A stretch of 64,000 nucleotides of DNA from Oscheius onirici (lineage: Eukaryota; Nematoda; Chromadorea; Rhabditida; Rhabditidae), in assembly GCA_932521025.1 (NCBI GenBank), contig OW051470.1, forward strand, positions 868,001 through 932,000. Direction: 5' to 3'. The notes under the pieces were generated by a model. It did no database searches. It had not been told where the DNA came from and was given only the letters and a program-made list of their open reading frames with translations. Both the position numbers and the translations under genes were made by a program. Below are positions 55,833 to 64,000 of the stretch, piece by piece (positions within the stretch are counted from its first letter, which is position 1; each line of letters opens with the position of its first letter).

Positions 55833-56471
55833 ATGAGTTCTGTCAGCTTCCTTCTCGTTGTTCTGGTCTTCTTACTCATCGTGAGGTGCTTGCTTACGAA
55901 CCAGAGGGAGACGGAGGTGAGTCAGTCGGGAAAGTTCACTGAACGACTAGAGTGAGACAAGCTTTCGGAGTAAAGGGTCAGACACCTAGACAACCCTTTA
56001 CAGGACAGAGTTCAGTAGAATCGAAACCTTGATCTAGTGATCTCCTGGTAAGAGTCAGAGACTGAGAAAATTGGAAGAAGAGTCGGAGAGTGAGTCAGGG
56101 GAAGCTAATAATGAGTCGGATAGAAAGAGAGAGTTAGAACGATGGGCTAACTAGCCATAGAGACAGAGGGACAGAGAGACCAAATGACAGAATGACAGAG
56201 ACACAGAGAGACAGAAACTGACCCAGATTGACTCAGAAATCAGTCGAAAGAATCTAGTTGGCAAGAAGTTGGAGACGTGACAGAAAAGATTGCCTGTAAC
56301 TGGACAAAGGACGTAATAGATAGGGATAGAGAACCTTTTCAATCTTTCCCTTTTCCGGTTCGTACCGACATTTACACAATCTCCGATGAGGATTTCTGCA
56401 TTGTCGAAACTGGACGCCGTGCTCCTCCACCCTCTTTGGACAGCTCCACCCTGGATCTTTGCTCTGTTTAG
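55833..56471 (+). CDS. Small single-pass membrane protein, two-exon type
   Basis: Exon 1 55833-55916: MSSVSFLLVVLVFLLIVRCL, continuing LTNQRETE, ending at GTGAGT in phase 0. Exon 2 56244-56471 opens after AAATCAG: SKESSWQEVGDVTEKIACNW, ending with DEDFCIVETGRRAPPPSLDS, STLDLCSV and a stop; 103 aa. The ATG-side membrane anchor with a 75-residue hydrophilic tail predicts a type II or III single-pass protein. Its 3' end is 108 bp from the convergent end of the PP1 gene. Family unknown. The intron contains satellite motif (56155-56215). Confidence 0.65.
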
Positions 56472-56578
56472 TTATTTTTTAATCCTTTGCACCTTTGAGC
56501 ACAAATGAACGTCGTTTTGTAGAAACACAGAGATAGTCTATAGGTTTTTATAGTGCCAATCAGTCTCTTGGCAGATCT

Positions 56579-56827
56579 CTACTTTTCCTTGCTCTTGTTG
56601 GCAGCCTTGGCTTCGGTGCGTCCACTGGCTCCTCCTTTGCCGGCTTTGCTCTTGTCCGTGCGGTTCTTCGCGTCCCTGTCCGACTTTTTTGCTGCTGGAG
56701 ACGGAGACGGAGCCGGCTCTTTCTTCTTTTCCGGAATCTGGTCGTTGATGTGGATAGTCTTGGTCGTCGGGCGGGCGTCAACTTCGAGGGGACGGAGAAT
56801 GTCGAAGGTGCACTGAAAGTTGAAGTT

Positions 56828-56864
<37 letters not shown>

Positions 56865-58552
56865 CACCCCAACGTACCACAAGATGCTCGTTGACAGTCA
56901 TGATAGCAGCCGCATTGTCAAACTGCCCAATGTAGTGCGGAGCACTGAAGAGAGTGACACAGCGACGTTTACCGAAGAACTCATATCCATCCTGGACGAC
57001 CTGATGAGCCCGGGCGATCATATCCAGGTCGTTTTCCTTCAAGAACTGCGTCAAAATGTCCTCTCCGAATCCATAGCTGGCTCCGCGCTCGTTGGCCTCG
57101 AAGCCCTTCTGTCCGACGACCGGATCGGCCCAGAGTAAGTCCATTTCGAGCGTGTCGTTCTCGATCTCGTTTGGGCGCTCAATCTCAGCCAGGGCACTCA
57201 GCTGCTTCATATGGGGACTGATGCCGCCGTGCATGCACAGAATCCGATCACCGACGATGGCAGCCAGTGGCATGACGTTAAAGACGTCCTGGAAGTGCTC
57301 GTACATCTTTTCGCTCTTGTAGCGACGAATAATCTCCTCGTAGAAGCCGTAGACGCGGTTGACCTTCTCCGTCTCGTGGTTGCCGCGCAGCAGGAACATG
57401 TTGTTGGGGAAACGAAGCTGAAAATGGCTTGTTCATAAAATTGGACACTGGATACTGTTGCTCATCTAATCTGGTATACAGTCTGAATCAGGTAGTCAAG
57501 TTTTCTGTCTAACCATTGCCCAACGAAAGCTCGAAAGACGTTTGTTGGGAATATTAATGCTGGACAGATGGCACAACGAATGTCTGATAAGGGTTTTCAA
57601 GACTGAGAGATTGGGGTACATGCTTGTTTGTAAGAAACTATGCTGGGCCGAAAATATTGCAAGTATGAAGGCCACCCGATGGACCAAGAGAGTTACGGAA
57701 TAGATACCGAGAGAAGAACCAAAAAGAACTGGTGGCCAACGATGCAGATGGCTTGATGAGATCAGGGAGCTGGTCGGTAACACTTGGTGGAGATACACGA
57801 AGAATCAATGATCTAACCTACGAGAGGCTTCAGCCGATAATCAGACTTGATTTAAGCGAATTGAAAGATTAAAAATTGAAAGTCAAGTTTTCTTGGACAG
57901 TAACAAAAATTCAGGCGATACGAAACGGATATACTAAACAGGAACTGCGCCATTGGTATAGGCAGGTGACATCGGACAGTGTGAACAGTTGAGTTGGTTC
58001 AGACGAATTTACTTGGAAAGACGTATAGTTAGCGCAACACAACTCTTCTCAAGGCAGACAATTTCGTGAACAGAAACTTTCAAGTAAGTCAGCTACAAGG
58101 ATTACTGTATCTAGTCACAGGTTCAGAGCTTAAGGGCTTTTGCGGGAGTTCAAAAAACCAACCTTATAGTAGAATAAAAGCAGAACCGTCTCCAGATTCT
58201 GCTTGCCTCGATCCACATAGTCGCCCAGGAAGAGATAGTTTGCGTTCGGAGGGAAGCCGCCATGGTGGAAGAGTCGAATCAGATCGGAGAACTGGCCGTG
58301 TGTGTCGCCGCAAATCTTTACCGGCAATCCAATTTCGAGGCAGGCAGGCTGTTCCAGAAATAGCTTGCGAATTTCGGTCAGCATCTTCAGAATGTCCTCT
58401 TCGGACAAGACGGCGGTAAGAGCACGTCCGGGTCCAGCCTTCTCATCTCCGGGCTGTGCGAACATTTCCTGATCGCGGTCCTTGTCCTTTTCCTTCTCTT
58501 CGTAGTAGGCCGTGTTGAGGATCTTGGTGATGGCCTCCGTCCACTGGTTCAT
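56579..58552 (-). CDS. PP1-type serine/threonine phosphatase catalytic subunit with basic C-terminal tail
   Basis: Three exons (complement), 58163-58552, 56878-57417, 56579-56812, all phase 0; 387 aa versus ~325-330 for PP1. The metal-binding motifs are intact: GDTHG (82-86), GDYVDRG (110-116), GNHE (142-145), and later HGG and RAHQ. Divergent points: an insertion [20 protein letters not shown] near residue 19; the beta12-beta13 loop reads [13 protein letters not shown] where PP1 has SAPNYCGEFDNAG; and an 80-residue tail rich in Lys/Pro/Ser replaces the short PP1 end. Likely an active nematode-specific PP1 paralogue (nematodes have many, several male-germline). ATG is three bases after TTTTCAG. 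Intron 1 holds a LINE relic; intron 2 is mostly CCCTGT repeats. Confidence 0.92.
56830..56866. repeat. (CCCTGT)n microsatellite filling PP1 intron 2
   Basis: Six near-perfect hexamers (GTCCCTGTCCCTGTCCCTGT...) occupy over half of the 65-nt intron 56813-56877. Confidence 0.95.
57509..57811 (+). pseudogene. Non-LTR retrotransposon reverse-transcriptase 3' relic
   Basis: 101 codons with one internal stop: [59 protein letters not shown] and [20 protein letters not shown]. This is the recognisable C-terminal region of LINE ORF2 proteins (K-W-A-H-ARM...RWT..V..W.PR..KR..GR...RW.DDI). It lies in PP1 intron 1, antisense to the gene. The rest of the element is absent. Confidence 0.82.
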
Positions 58553-58880
58553 TGTCTGAAAATGGGGTGGAATTGCTAGGGATACAGAGACAGTGATATT
58601 GACAGTAATAGTAGGGACAACAGTCACAGTCACAGTAACAGCAACAGAGACAGAGACACGGTAGAACCATTTGAAGAAACTGGGTAAACACATACCTTTC
58701 CGGGAGCAGATTCGTCTTCTAATTGATTACTGTCTTTTCAAAGAAGCTTGTTTTCCTATCAAAAAGTTTGAAAGTTTTCAAAATTTGCAAAACATTCAAA
58801 AAGTTTTCTGATTGCCTTAATTAAGGTTGCCAATTAAGTTTGCTCAAGACGAACAGAAGGAGAACTCTACGATCGTCAGG
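58553..58880. other. Divergent promoter region between PP1 and the 174-aa gene
   Basis: Contains CAGTCACAGTAACAGCAACAGAG repeats (58615-58650) and an AT-rich 58730-58830 block. It separates two head-to-head genes and so probably serves both. Confidence 0.4.
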
Positions 58881-59405
58881 ATGTCGTCTACGATTAAAAG
58901 CAGCAGCCGTCCTACCAGTCTCCCCAGCGTCAGCGTCGAGAGCAGCTTCAATGGCTTCCTCAACGACGAGATTCGACCGTCTCTGGCCTCTCTGCTCACT
59001 CTGGCCGGCTGCAGTCTACTGCTCCAGGCGCTGTCACTGCCGCTCGGAAGTGTCCTGGCCTGCTTCTTCGGTCTTCTGACTCACAAGTGGTATCACATCC
59101 ACGGCATGAAGCTGACGAGGAAGGAAATGATCTTCTTCGACGAAAGGAACCTTCTGGAAATTAGCAGCGGCTGTGACTATAACAATCCGCTGGCTGAGGA
59201 TGCTGCCACTCCGGCTACGGGACCGCCGGACGTTTGTACGAAGAAACTGGTACCGGAGACGATCTGGGAGGCTCTGTTCTATGATCAGCGCCAACTGGAC
59301 ATACAAAAGTTCTACAAGGAGCACTACGGACCAGTCTGGGCGACTGCCGAGAGGGCACGCAAGACCAGAGAACAGATGAAGAGCCAGAAGACGCCGACCG
59401 AGTAG
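58881..59405 (+). CDS. Intronless 174-aa membrane protein, unknown family
   Basis: Single open frame from the ATG at 58881 (MSSTIKSSSRPTSLPS...). A polar Ser-rich start is followed by one or two hydrophobic segments (LASLLTLAGCSLLLQALSLP and VLACFFGLL, about residues 30-75). The cytoplasm-like tail includes KWYHIHGMKLTRKEMIFFDE, DQRQLDIQKFYKEHYGPVWA and a basic end. AATAAA lies at 59434. GC-rich, regular codon use supports a strongly expressed gene. Lack of introns among multi-exon neighbours hints at retroposition or a short-gene class. Head-to-head with the PP1 gene. Confidence 0.82.
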   Translation: MSSTIKSSSRPTSLPSVSVESSFNGFLNDEIRPSLASLLTLAGCSLLLQALSLPLGSVLACFFGLLTHKWYHIHGMKLTRKEMIFFDERNLLEISSGCDYNNPLAEDAATPATGPPDVCTKKLVPETIWEALFYDQRQLDIQKFYKEHYGPVWATAERARKTREQMKSQKTPTE

Positions 59406-60013
59406 AAGAAAAAGAAAAAAAAAGAATTCTTCTTAATAAAAAGCTTAAAAAGTTTTTTGTTTTTTGACAGCGACAGGTGTTAGTCTACTTTTCTTTCAGT
59501 AACAGTTAGGCCGTCAGCTTTCGATTGTGAGTTTCAGCTATTCAATCCCCTTTACCCCAGTAGTCAGTAGTTAACGTTTTCCTTTCCGCGCTTGCAAGAT
59601 CTACCAGTAGCTTTCACTCTTTCTTTCCTTTCTGCTGCCCCGTTCTGTTACTGTACATACTCTCTGCTTCTTGGCAAGTCTGCCCCTCTGCACATAGGCT
59701 CCTATTGCCGCGACAGTCAGTTCTCTGGTAAAGAGTGCTCTGGATCTGCTGTGAAGAATCACGGTAGCTTTTACCTCTTACTGTCTCTATCTCTGATTCC
59801 TCTGTATCGCTGGTCTTCTACTGTAACAGTTTCCAGTCTCTCTGTCCCTTATGACTCTGTCCAAGATGTGAAGAATCACGGTAGCTTCTACCAACGTCCC
59901 CACTCTGTCTATAGTTCCCGTAACTTTAGTCTACTGTACCATAGAGCCCCGTTCTTAGCATTCTCATTTCGATATCCGGGGACAACTCAAACATTCCTTG
60001 TAATTGGTTTTAG
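59406..60013. other. Spacer with a 20-bp direct repeat; possible unrecognised exon
   Basis: GTGAAGAATCACGGTAGCTT occurs at 59750 and 59868. Around the first copy a frame reads APLHIGSYCRDSQFSGKECS, which looks coding but could not be joined to neighbours. Confidence 0.35.
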
Positions 60014-60235
60014 CCGTCGAATGATGTCCGCGTCGGAATCATCCTGTCTGGAAAGCAGATGGCAGTTTCGCAAGAAGTGTTCCAATCGTACCTTAGCCGC
60101 CACGACTTACACCATGGAAAGGCTACACGAGCCTCGACTGCCGAAGAGTTCCTGAAGGCCATTTCGGCTACAGGTTGCTGTGCTTGCCTTGAAGATTCGC
60201 CAAGTGATTTTCAACAGGGAATCGTGAACATTTGA
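60014..60235 (+). CDS. Probable last exon of an unrecognised gene
   Basis: After GGTTTTAG: PSNDVRVGIILSGKQMAVSQ, EVFQSYLSRHDLHHGKATRA, STAEEFLKAISATGCCACLE, then DSPSDFQQGIVNI and a stop. Balanced amino-acid use, and AATAAA 60 bases downstream (60296), fit a genuine terminal exon. Upstream exon(s) in 59.6-60.0 kb not resolved. Function unknown. Confidence 0.45.
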   Translation, partial: PSNDVRVGIILSGKQMAVSQEVFQSYLSRHDLHHGKATRASTAEEFLKAISATGCCACLEDSPSDFQQGIVNI

Positions 60236-60977
60236 GAGCGAAATGATGGGCAAGAACAACAAAAATAGAGTCAAGGTTACTCAGTGATCCACATCAATAA
60301 ACAGCGTTTAATTATAGGTGTCAATCTTTTGTGTTTGTCAATCTTGTTTTACAGCTGAAACTTTGTCACTGACAGACATGATCCCTGACAGTATACTTTG
60401 GTCACTCGAAATAATTTCACATTGACTCAGTTAGAAAGTGCCAGTTCATTGACAACTTTTCTTGTTCTCTAGTCTAAATCCTACTTTTTTAGGCCACAGA
60501 AACAATCCTTACCACTGCCTTAACTTCAGAGATAGCAGGCAATGGCGACACTTATGCTAGCCCAAAAGAATCCCGAAGAAGTCAAAGCCGTCAATGGTGG
60601 AAAATGCAGCGACTGTCAACAAGGATGAAAGGTGCCAAAACATTTTGGGCATTTCAATTACTAAAATTTCAGCATAGCAACAACCATCCAATCTTCATCA
60701 CGGGAAATTTGTACTCGAGTAGCGTAGGGTCGTTAGCGCCGCTGCAGGAGTACCCTTTTTACAGCTCTGGGATCGGATTCTGCTTTTCCATCATGATCTC
60801 TCTGTTTCCCTCTCGTACTCTCTTTTCCTTCTTCTTTCCCACGTTTTTCCTACCTCCCCGATACTTGGGACGACACGCACACGTGTCCCTATTGGCATAG
60901 CCGATGCATCCTCTCCGACAGTCTTTTACAGTTTATCGACCACCTCCTCTCTCCTCTTCATCTCTCTTTATTTTAAA
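60236..60977. other. Spacer with one short candidate ORF
   Basis: 60544-60630 contains a 28-codon frame (MATLMLAQKNPEEVKAVNGG, ending KCSDCQQG) without supporting splice context. The rest is AT-rich with no gene seen. Confidence 0.3.
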
Positions 60978-61814
60978 ATGGAATTTGTCTACAATGCACC
61001 ATCGGATCCCATACTGATGGCCACTATAATCTTGGGAATCTTGGTCTACGAGATTTTCCTACTGATCGTCTCAGTCTCACTCATGCTCGGAATCTGTTCT
61101 GTGGAAGAGTTGGTACAAGTAAGTGACCTCAGTCTGGAAGACAGTCTGCAGAGTGAGAGGGCAGAATAGAATCGGGATCTTTTCCGGGACGAGAGTGAGA
61201 GTCACTGGTGAGAGTCACAAAACTGAGAGGGCAGAGTATGAGTCAAAAGTCACGACCGTCATTGGCACGATTGACTGAGAGTGAGAGTCACTGGTGCAGA
61301 TGTTCCTGTCAGCAGTTTACAGTGGAATGTATTGTAAAAGTCTGAGTCTAAAGTGAGTATAGTGTAAAAAGTTCTTTTACAGAGTCTAAATCAAGAGTTG
61401 GGACTGTCTTCGGTGCACTGGAGAGTGGGACAGGTACAGAGTGTACCAGTCAGTAGTTTGAACAGTAGATAATACTGTAAGATAACTCAAGAGTCAGGGT
61501 AGTTTAGAGGTTACTTGTACAGAGTAATGACATGGATCAGAACCGGTTTTTGGTACTATAGAACGAGAGTGAGTGTCAGTAGTACAGACTGTACCAGTCA
61601 GGAACTGAGACAGTACAGAGACTGAGTCAGGACAACAAGTGTTGGCAGTAAAGAGAGTGAGGATCAGTAAAGAATAAGAGTCAAGAGTGTCACGACAGGT
61701 TCCGACCTCTGACCCTCTCCCAATTTTCAGATCTGTTTTCTGCACTGTCCCCGTCTGAAGGAAGGAGTCTCGACTTACTGGAGCTATGAGAACGCATTGG
61801 ATTCTCCAGTCTAA
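60978..61814 (+). CDS. Small single-pass membrane protein, two-exon type
   Basis: Exon 1 60978-61118: MEFVYNAPSDPILMATIILG, hydrophobic through LVYEIFLLIVSVSLMLGICS, ending VEELVQ at GTAAGT, phase 0. Exon 2 61731-61814 after CAATTTTCAG: ICFLHCPRLKEGVSTYWSYE, then NALDSPV and a stop; 74 aa. One long or two short membrane segments. Same exon plan as neighbours at 53.2, 54.9, 55.8 and 63.5 kb. Family unknown. Confidence 0.65.
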
Positions 61815-63545
61815 GCTACTCGTTTGGTTCTTCACAGTCTACTGATCCTCTCTATTACTCTAGGACTTTTTGTCGATCTCTCTGCCGCCCCCCCCCCTTC
61901 CAGTGACTTTCTCTTTTACAGACCCATTCTTGGTTCCATGTTCTGTAGATGGTCAGTGTGACTCAACCCTGTGTTCACTTTCAATAAACTGTTTACGAAC
62001 ACTGTTCCCTCGCTTTTCTTGTCGTATGAACTGTCCTTTGCTTGTACTCCAGTCACTGATCTCGTTTGGACTTCACGAGACAGAGAGTGAGGAACACTAC
62101 TAGATTTGCCCCTGAACCACAAGACTTTTTAAAAACTAGTCTCGAGTCAAGATGGACAGTGAAAAAGGGGCAGGTGACTGATGGGTCGCGCGAGCGCGCA
62201 TAAGAGCCGCCAAATTTTCTTGACAACAAGCCGATTTCTAAAGCGGCTCTTTTTCTACTTCTTTGTCCCGATTTTTGAATTTTAAATACGTGTCAATCAA
62301 GACAAAGTCACTGTTTATCTAACCGTTCGTGCTTGTACCAGTTCGCCTTTGATGAGAAGTTTTTGAATGACTAGCTTTTTGATTTTGAGGTCATGGCCCG
62401 GAACACACTACGAGTGTTTGGGATAGAGTCAGAGATAGAGAGGGTACAAGACAGAACTACTGGAAAAGAGAGCTAGTTCTCTGTCTCTTGACCTACCTCT
62501 CGACTCATATACAGAAAGTACCAGTCAGTAGGTCAAGAGTTCAGACAGTAAAGAATACAGAGACTTATTACCGACTCTCTATGGTTCATTTCCAACCAAG
62601 AGCGGCACCCATGTTTGAAATTTCGCGCGTAAATCCGATTTTTGCTACTTCATTCATTTTTAGGCAATAATAATTTTTGGCATTTTCTTACATTTTAGAC
62701 GTTGTAGTCGAATTCTACGCCTGTAAAAACCTTATTGTCATCAAAAGGCGTGAAAAACAGCCCTTTTGATGCAGGATTGTCATAAAATGAAAGTTTTCTC
62801 GCAAAAACAGCCATGCCGCTCTGAAAATCGGTGATTTTCTCCCGGTTTTGACATCAAGTAGGTTCTTTTATACGCTAAGTTCGAAAATGCAGTCGAAAAC
62901 GAGAAAAAGCAGCTAGAAAACTGCGAAAAAGTATCAAAATTGCACAAGAGAGAATAAAATCCAACGCCGCGGCCGTCGTTTTTGAAATTTCGTGACGGGA
63001 ACCTTGCCACCAGTCCTTTAAAGAATTGCCTCACTGCCGCTATTCGTTGGAAATGGACTATAATAATATTTGACTTTTGACTCCCATCCTGGAACGTGGC
63101 TTATGACTCTTACTGTCCCTCTCATCAGATCAGTGTTTTGATCACTATCTCAGTCCTAGTCCAGCAGTGAGTATGGAAGTACTGTAAGTTTGACTGTCCG
63201 TCTGGCTTACCAGGTTGTCCTTTCCAGATCCTCTCCAGCCGGTCAGCATTCCCTTCCCCTACTGATCCACATTTGAATCATATCTCTGACCCTGCCCTTT
63301 CATCGGAAAAGGGGCTAATCTTTGTAAACTGACGAGAGAGGGCCTCCATAACGATTCGTAAACTGTGAGGGAAAGGTTTGCCGTCTCTTTTGATCATCCT
63401 ATGCTCTGATCCCTGTCTGGAGAGTCTCTCTGTCCCTCTGTCCCATATCCTCTTGACTCTCCGTCTCTTGATCTTTCTGTCATTCTGTTTCTCTGTCCCA
63501 TTTGATCTTGACTCTCTGCCTCTCTCTCCAATAAAATCTTCCAGA
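61815..63545. other. Spacer, no supported gene
   Basis: Includes a C9 run (61890), GC palindrome GCGCGAGCGCGC (62189), small hairpins (AGAGCCGC...GCGGCTCT, 62205-62249; CATCAAAAGG...CCTTTTGATG, 62739-62772) and satellite words. No frame with coding character. Confidence 0.45.
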
Positions 63546-63996
63546 ATGTTCGACTATTTCATCGTCTACGTTTCTGCCTCTTGTGCCATCATCCTTCTCA
63601 TGACGCTGATTCAATTGATTAGAGGAAATGACGTGAGTTTCTGACCCCTAATCACTGTGCCGGCTCAGTGACCTCGCCGAAAGGAACCATCTAGTAAAGA
63701 TGAGAGTTCAGGGTGTCAAGTTGCTGCTTTGAGATAACCATCTAGTTAGAGTGGGGAGAGTCCAAACATCTGAGATTTATGATCATTTTTACAGTCAAAG
63801 ACGTCTGAACTGGAAACTGTCATCTAGAAGTCAACCAGTGGCTACTATCAAAGAGCATCTCTACCTCCTGCCTCTCTTCAGAAATCTGTATTCATAATTC
63901 TAATGAATCCTTCCCAATAACTGTCTCCAGGTGTTGATCAACCGAAGAGTCTCTCCTCTCGCACGCTGTCGCGTGCCTTCTCTCTTCTTTTCCTGA
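63546..63996 (+). CDS. Tiny single-pass membrane protein, two-exon type
   Basis: ATG one base after CTTCCAG. Exon 1 63546-63632: MFDYFIVYVSASCAIILLMT, then LIQLIRGND at GTGAGT, phase 0. Exon 2 63931-63996 after GTCTCCAG: VLINRRVSPLARCRVPSLFF, then S and a stop; 50 aa. The tail is short and basic. An alternative downstream exon beyond the window end is possible, since the sequence ends 4 bases later. Confidence 0.5.
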
Positions 63997-64000
63997 TCAG

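Noticed and set aside
57496-57798. 100-codon minus-strand frame
   Set aside because: Shadow of the plus-strand LINE relic.
59592-60155. 187-codon plus-strand frame
   Set aside because: Starts on TTG, is out of frame with the terminal exon at 60014 in its last part, and is rich in Ser/Tyr/Phe; only short pieces look coding.

Overview
This is nuclear DNA from a nematode, most likely a rhabditid close to Caenorhabditis in gene content. Genes are split by short GT-AG introns (many 36-50 nt) ending in TTTCAG or TTCCAG. Several start codons lie a few bases after such an acceptor, as expected for spliced-leader trans-splicing. Recognisable products match nematode families: DAF-4-type receptor, SKP1/SKR, POD-1 coronin, MLH-1, DPFF-1 and an acyl-CoA-binding protein. 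The species cannot be named from this window.

Layout. 1-260 is the 3' end of an unrecognised gene. 0.3-13.5 kb is gene-poor: tRNAs, pyrimidine satellite, fold-back elements and a dispersed 20-27 bp repeat. 13.56-17.67 kb is a TGF-beta type II receptor (daf-4-like, 10 exons). 18.2-21.1 kb holds a truncated SKP1 relative (minus) and an intact one (plus). 21.2-25.4 kb (minus) is a leucine-rich-repeat extracellular protein whose signal peptide and LRRNT exons probably lie at 27.7-28.0 kb. Two tRNA-Lys and one tRNA-Val lie inside that span. 30.4-37.8 kb is pod-1 (tandem-propeller coronin, 14 exons, 1043 aa). 38.4-45.0 kb is mlh-1 (13 exons, 699 aa); its 2.3 kb intron 8 carries two opposite-strand genes and a cytochrome c pseudogene. 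45.6-47.6 kb is an acyl-CoA-binding-domain gene with two alternative last exons. 48.3-50.0 kb is dpff-1 (DPF/requiem, double PHD).

51.7-64 kb contains a group of short single-pass membrane-protein genes on both strands, mostly with the same two-exon plan: a short membrane-segment exon ending in phase 0, then a hydrophilic tail exon. Around them lie a divergent PP1 phosphatase (56.6-58.6 kb, with a basic C-terminal tail and a LINE relic in its intron) and an intronless 174-aa membrane protein (58.9-59.4 kb). The small membrane-protein cluster is the best candidate here for an undescribed gene set.

Introns and intergenic DNA hold at least eight short inverted-repeat (MITE-like) elements, including two copies of one family in introns of neighbouring genes. 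All gene models were spliced by eye. Exon joins were checked for reading frame but not against transcripts, and family names come from motif recognition, not database searches.
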